The position numbers and the translations under genes are program-made. A stretch of 36,694 nt of DNA from Oscillospiraceae bacterium (lineage in GTDB: Bacteria; Bacillota; Clostridia; Oscillospirales; Oscillospiraceae): contig JAFQCV010000011.1 in NCBI GenBank assembly GCA_017416325.1, positions 1-36,694 on the forward strand. The letters run 5' to 3'. Below are positions 23,249 to 33,900 of this stretch, piece by piece. The notes beneath the pieces are model-generated. The model was not told the DNA's origin and made no database searches. It worked only from the letters and a program-made list of their open reading frames with translations. Positions within the stretch are counted from its first letter, which is position 1. Each line of letters opens with the position of its first letter.

Positions 23249-24163
23249 GTGCATACGATCGAACAGCGGATCGAATCGGTTGTGGATACGATCCTGGAGG
23301 ACTACGGAAACGGACGGGATATTGATAAGATCGATTTCCAACGGCATCCGGATAAGGATGTGGTGATCGACATGATCGCAAAGCTCCGCCGGATCGTGTA
23401 TCCGGGCTATTCCCGGGATAAGAATTATAATATTTACAATGTGAAGCACAATCTTTCCATGCTGATCGAGGATGTGATCTTCAACCTCAGCCAGCAGATC
23501 GCTTTGGTGCTGCAAAGCAGCGGTACCCAGGCAGACCGGGCGGAGGAGCAGGGCAAGGAGCTGTGTCTCCAGTTTTTGCAGACCATTCCCAGAGTCCGGG
23601 CGGTGGTCCAGACAGACCTGCAGGCAGCTTACGAGGGTGACCCGGCTGCCACCGGCAGCGAGGAGATCATTTTCTCCTATCCGGGCCTGTTTGCCATTAC
23701 GGTGTATCGGCTGGCCCATGAGCTTCATGTGTTGGGTGTTCCTATGATTCCCCGAATCATGACGGAGCATGCCCACAGTGTTACCGGTATCGATATTCAC
23801 CCGGGCGCGGTGATCGGAGACTACTTCTTTATTGACCATGGCACGGGCATCGTCATTGGTGAGACCACTGTGATCGGTCAGCGTGTGAAAATCTATCAAG
23901 GCGTGACGCTGGGCGGCCTTTCTACCCGGGGCGGGCAAAGTCTCCGGGGGAAGAAGCGGCATCCCACCATTGAAGACAATGTGACGATCTATGCCAATGC
24001 GGCGATCCTGGGCGGCGACACAGTGATCGGCGCGGGCTGCGTCATTGGTTCCAGCACCTTTATTACGGAATCCATTGCCCCCTGTACGACAGTTACCATC
24101 AAGAACCAGGAGCTTCAGCTTCGGCATCGGGGCAACTGCGGTGAAGGCTGCGGCAACATTTAA
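23249..24163 (+). CDS. cysE: Serine O-acetyltransferase (EpsC-type CysE)
   Basis: A 304-residue enzyme acetylating L-serine with acetyl-CoA, the first step of cysteine synthesis. An N-terminal helical region (about 1-150) precedes a left-handed beta-helix of hexapeptide repeats (TGIDIHPGAVIGDYFFIDHGTGIVIGETTVIGQ). The acetyl-CoA site continues with GVTLGGLSTRGG and KRHPTIEDNVTIYANAAILGG. It fits the long-N-terminus EpsC-like group of Gram-positives. The C-terminus NI could dock into CysK. The GTG at 23249 is chosen because AAGGAG ends 9 bases before it; the ATG at 23240 abuts the ribosome binding site and is unlikely. A ten-residue reading frame with a good ribosome site follows at 24179. Confidence 0.93.
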   Translation: MHTIEQRIESVVDTILEDYGNGRDIDKIDFQRHPDKDVVIDMIAKLRRIVYPGYSRDKNYNIYNVKHNLSMLIEDVIFNLSQQIALVLQSSGTQADRAEEQGKELCLQFLQTIPRVRAVVQTDLQAAYEGDPAATGSEEIIFSYPGLFAITVYRLAHELHVLGVPMIPRIMTEHAHSVTGIDIHPGAVIGDYFFIDHGTGIVIGETTVIGQRVKIYQGVTLGGLSTRGGQSLRGKKRHPTIEDNVTIYANAAILGGDTVIGAGCVIGSSTFITESIAPCTTVTIKNQELQLRHRGNCGEGCGNI

Positions 24164-24178
24164 AGGGAGGTAACGGAT

Positions 24179-24211
24179 ATGCCTTTTCCTAACGGCAGTT
24201 ATAGCCGGTAG
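24179..24211 (+). CDS. Possible micro-ORF of 10 residues after cysE
   Basis: The frame reads MPFPNGSYSR then TAG. GGGAGG stands 8 bases before the ATG, 15 bases after the cysE stop, and the terminator stem starts 22 bases downstream, so it would be on the cysE transcript. A frame this short can arise by chance; only the ribosome site argues for translation. Confidence 0.3.
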   Translation: MPFPNGSYSR

Positions 24212-24232
24212 GATTTATAAACAACGCAAAAA

Positions 24233-24267
24233 CACAGGGAGCTACCCCAATCGGGGCAGCTCCCTGT
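24233..24267 (+). terminator. Terminator after cysE
   Basis: ACAGGGAGCT-A-CCCC (24233-24248) pairs with CGGGG-C-AGCTCCCTGT (24252-24267) around a short loop, followed by ATTTGT. Confidence 0.8.
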
Positions 24268-24325
24268 ATTTGTGGTGCGTATAAAATGGAATCAGAAAAT
24301 AGCAGGGGAATTACAAATAATTTCC

Positions 24326-24354
24326 TTGCATATTTCGTTTGAGCGAAGTATAAT
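24326..24354 (+). promoter_or_regulatory. Promoter of the LuxR-type regulator gene
   Basis: TTGCAT (24326-24331), a 17-base spacer and a perfect TATAAT (24349-24354) lie 53 bases before the ATG. The spacer holds TTCG-TTTGAG-CGAA, a small inverted repeat. Confidence 0.65.
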
Positions 24355-24406
24355 GGGTGTATATTCGGACATATCTTGCGTTTCAACGAAGGAAAGGCGG
24401 CCTGCT

Positions 24407-25639
24407 ATGCAATACATAACCGCAAAACAAGCCAGCGAACAGTGGGGACTCACGGACAGGCGAGTACAGGATCTGTGCCGAAACGGACAGATCTCCGGCG
24501 CTGTCCGCTGGGGGCGTGTATGGATGATCCCGAAGGATGCCCACCGCCCGGTGGACCGCCGCCGCAAGGAGCAGGAGCAGCGGGGTACATCGTTGCCGCT
24601 GCTGCCGAAAAAGAACCCGGCAATTGTATTTACCAATCTGTACCAGATCCCAGGCAGCTGCGACGCGGCACATCAGGCGCTGCAGGACACCCCTGAATCG
24701 GCGGAGCTGTTCCGAGCGCAGATGGCTTACTGTCAGGGAAATATCGATATCGCATACGGTGCCGCGTGTCGGCTGCTGGAGCAGCCGTGCAGCCACGATC
24801 TGCAAATGGGCTGCGGTATCGTTATTGCCATGTGCGCTATGTATCGGGGAAATGAGCAGATGTGGCGGCGGGCGAAGGAATGTATTCAAACAGCCAAGTG
24901 CAACCATCCAAAGGACCGGTCCTTGACGGAATTTTGGTCCGCGGCCATGGACAGTGAGCTGTTTAACACCAACACGTTCCCTGCGTGGTTTGCCAGGGGC
25001 TGTTTTGACCCCCTTCCGGCGGACAGCTACCCCGCTGCCAGATATTATTACCTGAAGTATCTTTACATTTTATGCCATGAATCCGCCGTGGGTCTCTGGA
25101 CCGAGCGGGATAGCCAGAATATGCTGCGTATGTTTCCTTTGATCGCGGAACCGTTTATCTCCCAGACCCGAAAAGTGGGTTCTCTGATCTCTGAGATCTA
25201 TATGCGTCTGATCTGCGCGGTGGCGTATCATAACCTGGGCAACAACGAGCTGGCTGTCCAGCACCTGGACACCGCCATTTCTCAGGCGCTGGCGGACAAG
25301 CTGTATATGATCCTGGCGGAGTACCGGATGCAGCTGGACTTTCTGATGGACGAGCGGTTGGTTCTGCAGGATACCGCTGCCGCCCAGCGGGTGAAGCTGC
25401 TGAGCAAGCATCTGCATACGGGGTGGGTCCATCTGCACAATACTATTCTTGGCAGAAAGCTTTCCCAGACGCTGACTACCCGGGAACGGGAGACTGCCAG
25501 ACTTGCGGCTTACGGTCTTTCCAATAAGGAGATCGCCCAACGGCTGGACATCTCGGTCAACACGGTAAAGCAGTCTCTGCGTACCGCTATGGACAAAACA
25601 GGCAGCCTGCGCAGAAGTGATCTGGCGCACTACGTTTAG
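24407..25639 (+). CDS. Two-headed regulator: excisionase/MerR-like N-terminus and LuxR C-terminus
   Basis: A 410-residue putative transcription regulator. Residues 1-48 (YITAKQASEQWGLTDRRVQ ... VRWGRVWMIPKDAHRP) are a helix-turn-helix of the excisionase/MerR type. Residues 356-410 (LTTRERETARLAAYGLSNKE ... NTVKQSLRTAMDKT) are a LuxR-type helix-turn-helix. The middle (about 75-340) is alpha-helical with repeated pairs of helices, resembling TPR-like segments of MalT-type regulators. No ATP-binding or receiver motif is visible. The ATG at 24407 has AAGGAAAGGCGG upstream. It ends in TAG. It lies 101 bases before a cysteine-rich small gene and a giant surface protein gene in the same direction, so it may regulate them; that is inference. 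Confidence 0.82.
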   Translation: MQYITAKQASEQWGLTDRRVQDLCRNGQISGAVRWGRVWMIPKDAHRPVDRRRKEQEQRGTSLPLLPKKNPAIVFTNLYQIPGSCDAAHQALQDTPESAELFRAQMAYCQGNIDIAYGAACRLLEQPCSHDLQMGCGIVIAMCAMYRGNEQMWRRAKECIQTAKCNHPKDRSLTEFWSAAMDSELFNTNTFPAWFARGCFDPLPADSYPAARYYYLKYLYILCHESAVGLWTERDSQNMLRMFPLIAEPFISQTRKVGSLISEIYMRLICAVAYHNLGNNELAVQHLDTAISQALADKLYMILAEYRMQLDFLMDERLVLQDTAAAQRVKLLSKHLHTGWVHLHNTILGRKLSQTLTTRERETARLAAYGLSNKEIAQRLDISVNTVKQSLRTAMDKTGSLRRSDLAHYV

Positions 25640-25648
25640 ATACCCAAA

Positions 25649-25707
25649 ACACCATACCAAAAAGTACCCCCCGGGGTGTTGTAAACTTCGGAGCATATTT
25701 GTATACT
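25649..25707 (+). promoter_or_regulatory. Promoter and possible operator before the surface-protein operon
   Basis: TTGTAA (25679-25684), 17 bases and TATACT (25702-25707) make a promoter. The -35 box overlaps the right arm of an inverted repeat AACACC (25648-25653) ... GGTGTT (25675-25680), and TACC-aaaa direct repeats lie between, so a regulator such as the adjacent LuxR-type protein could bind here. Confidence 0.55.
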
Positions 25708-25740
25708 GTTATTATAAATCATGCCGGAAGGAGAGGTCAT

Positions 25741-26124
25741 ATGAGTACCACCACACCCCGGGAGGGCGATATTCACGAGGTCGTATGTGTTGGCGGCCAC
25801 AGTTTTACCATCCGCTACGGTTATTATAAGGAATCTGAACGGGATTCCACAGATCCGATCCCTATCTACCCCTGTTTTCTCAGCGACCCCCACTACACAG
25901 AAGAAGGGCTGCCGCTGATCACACGGATCCAGGATGCCTGCGAGCACTATGCTACAGAGCCTGGCAATGGGGGAGACGGGTGGTGTGCCGATTGCCTGCA
26001 CTGTTCCGGTGATCAGGGCGAGATCGGGATCTGCCAATGTGAGCACCGACGAAGATCCGACTTAAAAAAATCCGTACAGCAACATCAAAACTCTGCTTCC
26101 GGGAACACCCACCCGGTTTTGTAA
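25741..26124 (+). CDS. Cysteine-rich protein of unknown function, 127 residues
   Basis: I do not recognise this family. AAGGAGAGG lies just before the ATG, so it is very likely translated. No signal peptide or membrane helix is visible, so it is presumably cytoplasmic. The first 70 residues are mixed and acidic (GDIHEVVCVGGHSFTIRYGY). The C-terminal part has C82-x2-C85-x2-C88-x9-C98-x-C100, a spacing that suggests a metal site, then a basic EHRRRSDLKK tail. The giant VWA/pilin gene starts 16 bases after its stop, so the two share a transcript; the LuxR-type regulator is upstream. A regulatory or metal-binding accessory role is possible but unsupported. Confidence 0.8.
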   Translation: MSTTTPREGDIHEVVCVGGHSFTIRYGYYKESERDSTDPIPIYPCFLSDPHYTEEGLPLITRIQDACEHYATEPGNGGDGWCADCLHCSGDQGEIGICQCEHRRRSDLKKSVQQHQNSASGNTHPVL

Positions 26125-26140
26125 CCAAGGAGGTTTTATT

Positions 26141-27829
26141 ATGAAAAGATATTCTGTTGGCAAGCGCATCCTTGCGTGGATGCTGAGCCTTGCGTTGGTC
26201 CTGTCGGCGATCCCTGCTTTCGGATTGCTGAGTACAGCCAGCGCCGCCATGCCTGACAACGGTATTCTGATAACAGAGACCGATGACAGCACCCTGGACT
26301 CCTGGAAGGACGCCTTTGACCCGAAGAATATTTCTACGGAGCATGCCGGCGGCGTTTGGACGGACAAGTCTGTTGTTCTGGCGCAAAATGTCAGTAACGT
26401 CTTTGGCAACATTCCGGGGCTGGAGGCAGCGGAAAATAACTTCCTGGTTGCCCTTTCCGCGCTGGCAGCCAACAGCGTGGTGGTTGGCCAGGGAGCGACT
26501 CCCACGGATACCGTCTTTGTTTTGGATATCTCCGGCAGTATGAACGCTACGGAGCTTGGCGCCATGGTAGCCGCGGCAAATGACGCGATCCATACCCTGC
26601 TGACCGGCAATGAAAAGAGCCGGGTCGGTGTGGTGCTGTATTCCGACAGTGCTTCTGTTCTGCTTCCCCTGGATCGGTACACCCCGGTTGTCAAGGGCCA
26701 GAACACCCAGACCACTGCGGACGATTCCGTGGATTACATTGAGTTGACCAATTCCAATATCCGCGCCGCGCGGACGGGGTGGGGCAACAACACCACTTAT
26801 TTGAAAAACGGCGTAAATCAGAATGTGACCACCTCCATCAGCCTCGGCGGCGGTACTTATATCCAGGGCGGTCTGTGGAGAGCCTGGCAGCAGTTCAATA
26901 CTGCCAGCGTTACCGATCAGAGAACGCCGGTTATGGTTCTGATGAGCGACGGTGCCCCCACCTTCACCACCAATGATTACAACAATGTTCCCAACAGCTA
27001 TGAGACAGGTACCGGCAATGACAGCAACGACGGCGATGCCTTCGTGACCCAGCTGACTGCCGCTTATGTGAAGGAAAAAATGGCGGACAAGTACAGCACC
27101 GCCGGTCATCCCGCAACAGCATATTTCTATACTCTGGGTTTGGGCGTTTCCAGCTCCAACAATTCCGTAACAGTGGCGGAAGCGGTGCTGGATACCTCCA
27201 AGGAGCGCACCGGTATTGAGGAATATTGGGATGATTTTCTGGCTCTTGCCAATGCGCAAACAAAGACAATGACTGTCTCGGTTAGTGACAATTCTTGGTT
27301 TGGGTATAGCAATGTGACGGTCACCTATGACGCGACGGTCACCGAAGACAGCCGGGAATTTGTGAACAAGGCATTCTCTGCCAGCAACGCCAGCGAGCTG
27401 AGCGCCGCTTTCCAGGGGATCGTAAACGAGATCAGCCTGCAGGCCGGCTACTATGTTACCAGACTGGACGGCACCGGCACCAACAACGGCGGCTATGTCA
27501 CCTTTGTGGATGAGCTGGGCACCGGCATGGAGTTCAAGGAGCTGGAGGGCATCCTGATCGGCAATACCCTTTACACCGGCGAGCTTCTGGCTGAAGCCAT
27601 GGAAGACGGTGCTTTTGGCTCTGTTGACAACCCGACTGCTCTTGGCGATAACCTGGTTTGGGCGGTTAAGGAGCGTCTGCGCATCCGGGATAACGGCAGC
27701 CTGACCGCAACGGAGATTGCCCGGGATCTGCTGGGCAAGGCTTATGCCGCCGGACAGATCGGATACGATTCCGCCACCGGCGAATTCAGCAACTACATTG
27801 CCTGGTTCGGCAACGCGAATGGCGAGTAG
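26141..27829 (+). CDS. Secreted VWA-domain surface protein, N-terminal part ending at in-frame TAG
   Basis: The 562 residues before the TAG form the N-terminal section of a giant adhesin/pilin-like protein. A Sec signal peptide is clear: basic MKRYSVGKRI, a hydrophobic core, and TASA-AMP as the likely cleavage site near residue 36. The von Willebrand A domain spans about 120-400. It carries the MIDAS motif DISGS at 129-133 (VFVLDISGSM), GGGTYIQGGLW, and VMVLMSDGAPTF. AAGGAGG precedes the ATG. VWA domains with MIDAS bind metal and mediate adhesion. The reading frame continues without shift after the TAG into the 2077-codon repeat section; without readthrough the product is a soluble secreted VWA protein lacking its anchor. 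Confidence 0.88.
   Translation: MKRYSVGKRILAWMLSLALVLSAIPAFGLLSTASAAMPDNGILITETDDSTLDSWKDAFDPKNISTEHAGGVWTDKSVVLAQNVSNVFGNIPGLEAAENNFLVALSALAANSVVVGQGATPTDTVFVLDISGSMNATELGAMVAAANDAIHTLLTGNEKSRVGVVLYSDSASVLLPLDRYTPVVKGQNTQTTADDSVDYIELTNSNIRAARTGWGNNTTYLKNGVNQNVTTSISLGGGTYIQGGLWRAWQQFNTASVTDQRTPVMVLMSDGAPTFTTNDYNNVPNSYETGTGNDSNDGDAFVTQLTAAYVKEKMADKYSTAGHPATAYFYTLGLGVSSSNNSVTVAEAVLDTSKERTGIEEYWDDFLALANAQTKTMTVSVSDNSWFGYSNVTVTYDATVTEDSREFVNKAFSASNASELSAAFQGIVNEISLQAGYYVTRLDGTGTNNGGYVTFVDELGTGMEFKELEGILIGNTLYTGELLAEAMEDGAFGSVDNPTALGDNLVWAVKERLRIRDNGSLTATEIARDLLGKAYAAGQIGYDSATGEFSNYIAWFGNANGE
27827..27829 (+). other. In-frame amber codon splitting the giant surface-protein gene
   Basis: Codon 563 of a 2,666-codon frame (26141-34138) is TAG, between GAG and GTT. 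The next 25 codons (VGFWDDTDPDATIPEGAVYA...) run in frame into the ATG at 27905. A single G-to-A change from TGG (Trp) would explain it. TAG is also the stop of the radical SAM and LuxR-type genes, so it is a working stop in this genome. Confidence 0.9.
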
Positions 27830-27904
27830 GTTGGCTTCTGGGATGATACCGATCCTGATGCGACGATCCCTGAGGGTGCTGTTTATGCCAACATCTGTTA
27901 CGGC

Positions 27905-30900
27905 ATGCTGGGTGCGACCACGGACAGCCAGACGGCCCATGCCTCCGACCTGCTGTATGTATCCATTCAGGTGGCGAAGAAGATCACCGAGGTAAGCGGT
28001 AAGCGGACCATTGAGGCGAATACGCCCCAGACGGTCACCTTCCGGATCCCCGCGGGCCTGCTGCCCACTGTGACCTATCAGATCTCTGTGGAAGCGGACG
28101 CCGGAGACGAGATCACTGCCGCGACTCCGGCAAAGATCGTCTACAATGCCGCGCAGCCCATCCGCCTGGTATATGAGGTGGGCGTCCACAGCCAGCTGAC
28201 CCCCGAGAATATTGAGGAATTTATTCGTCCCGGCTATCAGGCTAAGGATAATCAGGGCAACTATTACCTCTATACAAACGCCTGGAACTGGGAGGGCGCA
28301 GACCTGCAAGACTGGAAAGATGAGAGCACCCACCCCAAGATGGGTGACGCGGTTCTGCAGGATACCAGTAAAAATGCCATCACCTATGCTTATTTTGAAC
28401 CCGGTGAGGACAACGAGCATTACTACTTCCCGGAGGATGCTCTGATCTATACGAAAACCGGAAATAGCTACACGCCCTATACCGGCAGCGGAAGACCGGA
28501 CGGCACCTATTACTACAAGCATCTGGTTTATACCGCAACGGCAGATCCCGGCGAGGAAGTGACTGCCGTTATCGAAGAACGTTATGTGGAGCTGAGCGAA
28601 AAGGCGCTTGAGCTGGCGCAGCCGACCGATGGCGCGAACACCTGGTATGTGCCTGAGGGCACCATGCACCGGAATATGCACGACCACAATCGGGATAAGT
28701 CCGAAATGGGCGGCAATATTACCGGAAGCTTCTTCGCCATCAATCACCAGCTGGTGGATATCGCGGTGAACGGCGATAGTTCCCATCACTATGAGCTGGT
28801 CTACATGGGCAATAACGGCCGCGTGACCTATTCTCCCGCCCAGGGCTTCTCCCTGACCAAGGATATGGTCCAGGGTGAGACCGCCGAGGGGCAGACCTTC
28901 AGCTTCACAGCTGCGATCACAGGTGACAGCGATAATTTAGTTATTGTGACCCAGAACGGCGTAAGCACGGAAAAAGCGCTGAATAGCGGAGTTCTGGAGC
29001 TCACCTTGAAGGCAGGGGAGACGGTAACGGTTACCGGCTTGAGCGTAGGCGCTACCTATACCATCGAGGAAAATGTTCCGGAGGGCTATCGCCTTAGCAA
29101 TATCGCTGCAGTTACCGGCGCAACGGTATCCGGCAAGCAGGTCAGCAATACCGTAGAGGAAAACGCTGTCCAGGCTTATACCTACTATAACGCCATCCAG
29201 TATTATGGCTCTTTACTGATCACCAAAACAGTTACCTATGAGAAGAACAGCAAGCCTGCTGAGGCCAACACCAAGCAGTTCCCGGTGAAGCTGACTCTTA
29301 CCGGAATGGGCGGCCAGAAGGTGTATATCGACGGTGAAGCACAGACTTTGGATGCAAACGGAAGCTATACCTTCTCCATTCTGGACGGTCAGGCGATCAA
29401 TGTGACCGGTATCCCCGAGGGTACAGAGTATACTGTGGAAGAATTGGTAGATGCTGGCCGGATTCCCCAGGGATTTGGGGCAAACTCCGGCTATGTCGCT
29501 GCAGACGGTCAGTATACCTTTACCGGTACGATCGTTAGGAATGATATCCGGGCAGCTGCCATTCAGAACACCTATACTCCTGCGGATGTGGTTCTGAAAG
29601 ACGAAGAGCCGAAGATCGATATCGATGTCAATAAGAATCTGAAAGGAACATATCCCAATTGGTCCTTTGATTTTGTGTTGAAGAAATACGACGGCAATGG
29701 TTGGGTCGAAGTTAAGGTGGACGGAAATACCGTTGGCACAACCGCAACGGAAGCCGCGCCCAATCCGACCATCGATCTGAAGGGTGTGACTCTGGATACA
29801 GTTGGTGTCCACTATTTCCGTGTGGAAGAGGTGATCCCGGAGGAGCAGACCCTTGGCATGATCTACGACCGGACCTTCCACGACTTCAAGATTACCGTAG
29901 TGGACGATCTGACCGGTCAGTTGAAGATCCAGAGCATTGAACCGGTACAGCATGCGGAGGTAGCCGCACCTACCGATCCTAATGGCGACGGCAAAGCGGA
30001 GCTGTGGAATATCACAGCGAAGTTTAACAACGAGTTTATTGCGGATTCCACCAAACTGACCATTCAGGCCAACAAGGAACTCTACAACATTACTACGGGT
30101 AATGAGGTGAAAATGGATCTGGAAGACGGACAGTTTTCCTTTACCCTCTACGATGCGGACCATAATTTCGAGAACCTGGCAGAGCGGGAAACCTCGAGAA
30201 ACGGCATCGCGGGCCAGATCATTTTCAAGTCCATTCCGTATGAATACACGGATAACGGACAGGAAAAGACCTATTACTATGTGATCAAGGAGAATCCCTA
30301 CGGTGTAAACGGCTACGAGATCGATGATTCGGAGTACCGGATCAAGGTAACCGTCAAGCAGGTGGGTAACGGTTCCGGCGGCTCTATGCTGTCGATCACA
30401 GAGGTTAAGGTGTGGAAGAAAGGGGAAGCAGAGCCTACGCAAGGAATCACCTTGACAGCAGGCAACATCCTCAATGGCGACACCATCCAATTTAAGAATA
30501 CTTATGAAGCTGCCAAGGCTACCGCGACGATCCGTGGCACCAAGTATGTGCGCAACGAGACCCCCGGTGTCAGCAGCACGGATATGGCGGCAGAGGACGG
30601 ACTGTTCCGCTTTACCCTTGCGGCAAAGGACAATGCCCCCATGCCCAACGGCAGCGCAACGGTGACCAATACCGGAAGCACCTTTAGCTTCCCGGAGATC
30701 ACCTATGACAAGGTAGGAACTTACTCCTACACCGTTACCGAGGAAGCGGTTGCCGCTCCCGGCTATCGAAAGGATGCAACCGTTCACAATGTGACCGTCC
30801 GGGTCACCGATAACGGCCAGGGCGAGCTGTCTGCCACAGTGCTGTATGACGGCCAGGCTTCTCAGAATGGCGCGGTATTTACCAACACCTATAAGGCAGA

Positions 30901-33900
30901 GGCGGTTGCCGATGTGGTCATCCGCGGCGATAAGACCTTGCTTGTGGACGCGCAAAAGTTTACCCGCACCCTCAAGGCAGGCGAGTTCACCTTCGAACTG
31001 ACAAAGCCCGACCGGACTACCGAAAGAGTCACCAATGACGCCAACGGAGACTTCTCCTTTGCGGCGCTGTGGTTTGATACTCTGGGAACCTATGTGTATA
31101 CGGTCAAAGAGGTGGGCGCCGGTACAGTGAAAGATGGCGTGACCTATGACACCGCCAGCTACGAGGTTACCGTCACCGTAACAGACACCGATCTGGACGG
31201 CAAGCTGGAAGCCAATGTGGCCTACCAAAAGGTTACCCCTCAGGGAACGGAAAACGCCACAACAGCTGCTTTTGTCAACAGCTATGCGGCAACAAAGGTT
31301 CCGGTGCGGCTTACCGCGCACAAGTACCTGAACGGTATTCGGGATCTGGAAGCTAACGAGTTCCGCTTCACCATGTCCAAGCCCGGTGATGCCACATTCG
31401 TCCCGCAGCAGAAGTGGAATGAGGAAGACGGTACCGTTACCTTTGACCTCATGGAGTTCGATACCGTCGGCACCTATGTCTACACCATCGTGGAAGACAT
31501 GGTGGATAAGAACGGCCAGCCGATCGCCAGCCAGAACGGAGAATATTTCCACAACGGCGTTCACTATTCTCAGATCACCTATACCGTTACGGTAGAGGTG
31601 GTGGACAACGGCTTCGGCGCGTTGGTCGCTCATGTGACCAGTGAGGATAACCACGGCAACGAGCTTCCCGTGCAGTTCTTTAACCGCTATGAGACCGAGT
31701 CCGTGAAAGTCAATCTGACCGGTGAAAACGGCAAGTTGGGCGGTAAGACTCTGGAGGATAAGACCGGCAATAAGGACTTAAGTGACTTTGACTTCCGGTT
31801 TGTCCTGACCGACGCGGCTGGAAATGAAATTGAGACCGTTTCTGACAATGATGTGAACGGGTTTAAGTTTACCGAGATCGAATTCACCGAGCCGGGGGAT
31901 TACGTCTACTACATCCACGAGAGCAACACCCAGGTGGAAGGCGTTATCTACGATACGGCTGTTTTCGAAGTCACGGTCAAGGTTACCGATGACGGCGTGG
32001 GTCATCTCCATGCGGTGTGGAGCTATATAAAGCATACCACCGCGCCTGACGGCACGCCTAACAGCGAGACTGTCAATGAGATCGCTTTTGCCAACACCTA
32101 CGAGGCAGATCCTGCCGCAATTTCCATCGTTGGCAATAAGACCCTGACCAATAAAACTCCCGGCATGAATGATGCGGCGATGGCGACCCCCGCGGGCAAG
32201 TTCTTCTTCAAGCTTACCGCGCTGAACGGCGCGCCTTTGGCACAGGGCAACACAACCGGGTATGAGATCGTGTCCAACGCCCCGGACGGAAGCTTCACCT
32301 TCACGAATATTCCCTTCACCAAGGAGGGTGTCTTCGAGTACACCATTACAGAGGAAGCGCCCCAGATGGCGGGCGTGACCAAGGATGGGACTACCCATAA
32401 GATCCAGGTCACGGTCACCGATAACGGCGGTCAGCTGGTGGTAGCCATCAGCTATGATGACCAGCCGGTTACCGGAAACGCGGTCCAGACTGAATTCCAC
32501 AACGAGTATCTGGCGAAGCCGGTTACCAACATCGTTCTCAGCGGCAGCAAGGAGCTGGAAGGCGGCATCACCCTGAACCCCGGCGATTTCAGCTTCAAAC
32601 TGACCAAGTCGGGGGAGTATTCCGAGACTGTTGCCAATAATGGGTTTGGCAAGTTTACTTTCTCCGCCCTGAGCTTTGACAAGCCCGGCACCTACACCTA
32701 TCAGATCAACGAGGTGGGCGGCGGTACCGTGAAGGACGGCATTGCCTACGACGGAAAGACCATTACCGTGGATATCGTGGTAGAGGACAACGGCGAGGGC
32801 CAGCTGATTGCCAAGGTGGGCGGAACGCAGATCACCACATACGATGTTGGCAGCTTTAAGAATGTCTATTCTGCCCAGCCTGTAACGGTGAATCTGACCG
32901 GCAAGAATGACAAGGACGGCGTCAAGACGCTCAACGACAAGACCAGCCTGGTGGATAAGACGCTCAATGACTTCACGTTTAAGTTTGTTCTGACGGACGA
33001 GGAAGGCAAGGTCCTGGAGACCGTTTCTGACAATGGAAGCGGCTTCAACTTCGCTGACATCACCTATGACAAACCCACCGAAGCGGTCTACTACATCCTG
33101 GAGCAAAATGAAAATGTTCCCGGTGTGACCTATGACACAGCAAAGTATAAAGTGACCGTCAAGGTTACCGACAACAAGCTGGGCCAGCTGGAAGCGGAGC
33201 TTATCTATGAGAAGCTGGGACAGGATAATCATTATGAAAAGGTCGATGAGATCTCCTTCGCCAATACCTATGAGGCAAAGAAGACATCGGTGACCTTCGC
33301 CGGCAACAAGAGCTTCCTGGGCGGACGGGATCTGAAGACCGGAGAATTCAGCTTCGTACTGAAGGATGCCCAGGGCGTGCCGCTGGAAACTGTCAAGAAC
33401 GATGCAAATGGCAAGTTCACCTTTACCGCCATTGAGTATACCCAGGAGGGTACTTACGTGTACGGTCTGACTGAGGTTGCCGGAACGGACAGCATGGTGA
33501 CCTACGATGACACCGAATATGTTCTGACCGTCACCGTAAAGGATGTAGCCGGCGAGCTGGTTGCCACCACGGAAATTACCGCTGACGGCGAGCCTGCTCA
33601 GAGCTACGGCTTCACCAATATCTTTACTCCCGCAAATGTTGGGACCAGCATAACGGTGAAAAAGATCCTGCAGAACAATACCGATAAGGTCATGGGACTG
33701 GACGGCTTTGCATTTAATCTCTATTGTGTGGAGGCTAACAAGACGGTCAGCGTTGTGTCCGGTACTGACGGCTTGGCAAAGTTTGATCTGCAGTTCACCT
33801 CCGCAGATGCCGGAAAGACCTATACCTATCGCCTGTACGAGCGGAAGGGCAGTGTGGCCGGCATGCTCTACAGCAATGTGGTTCATGAGATCAAGGTCGT

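Noticed and set aside
27827..27829. TAG decoded as pyrrolysine or by a general code change
   Set aside because: TAG ends the radical SAM and LuxR-type genes normally, and no pyl gene is in the window. A point nonsense change or local readthrough is simpler.
25952..28789. Long minus-strand open frame of 945 codons opposite the VWA gene
   Set aside because: It has no ribosome site or recognisable domain and is explained by the biased codon use of the plus-strand gene, whose signal peptide and motifs are clear.
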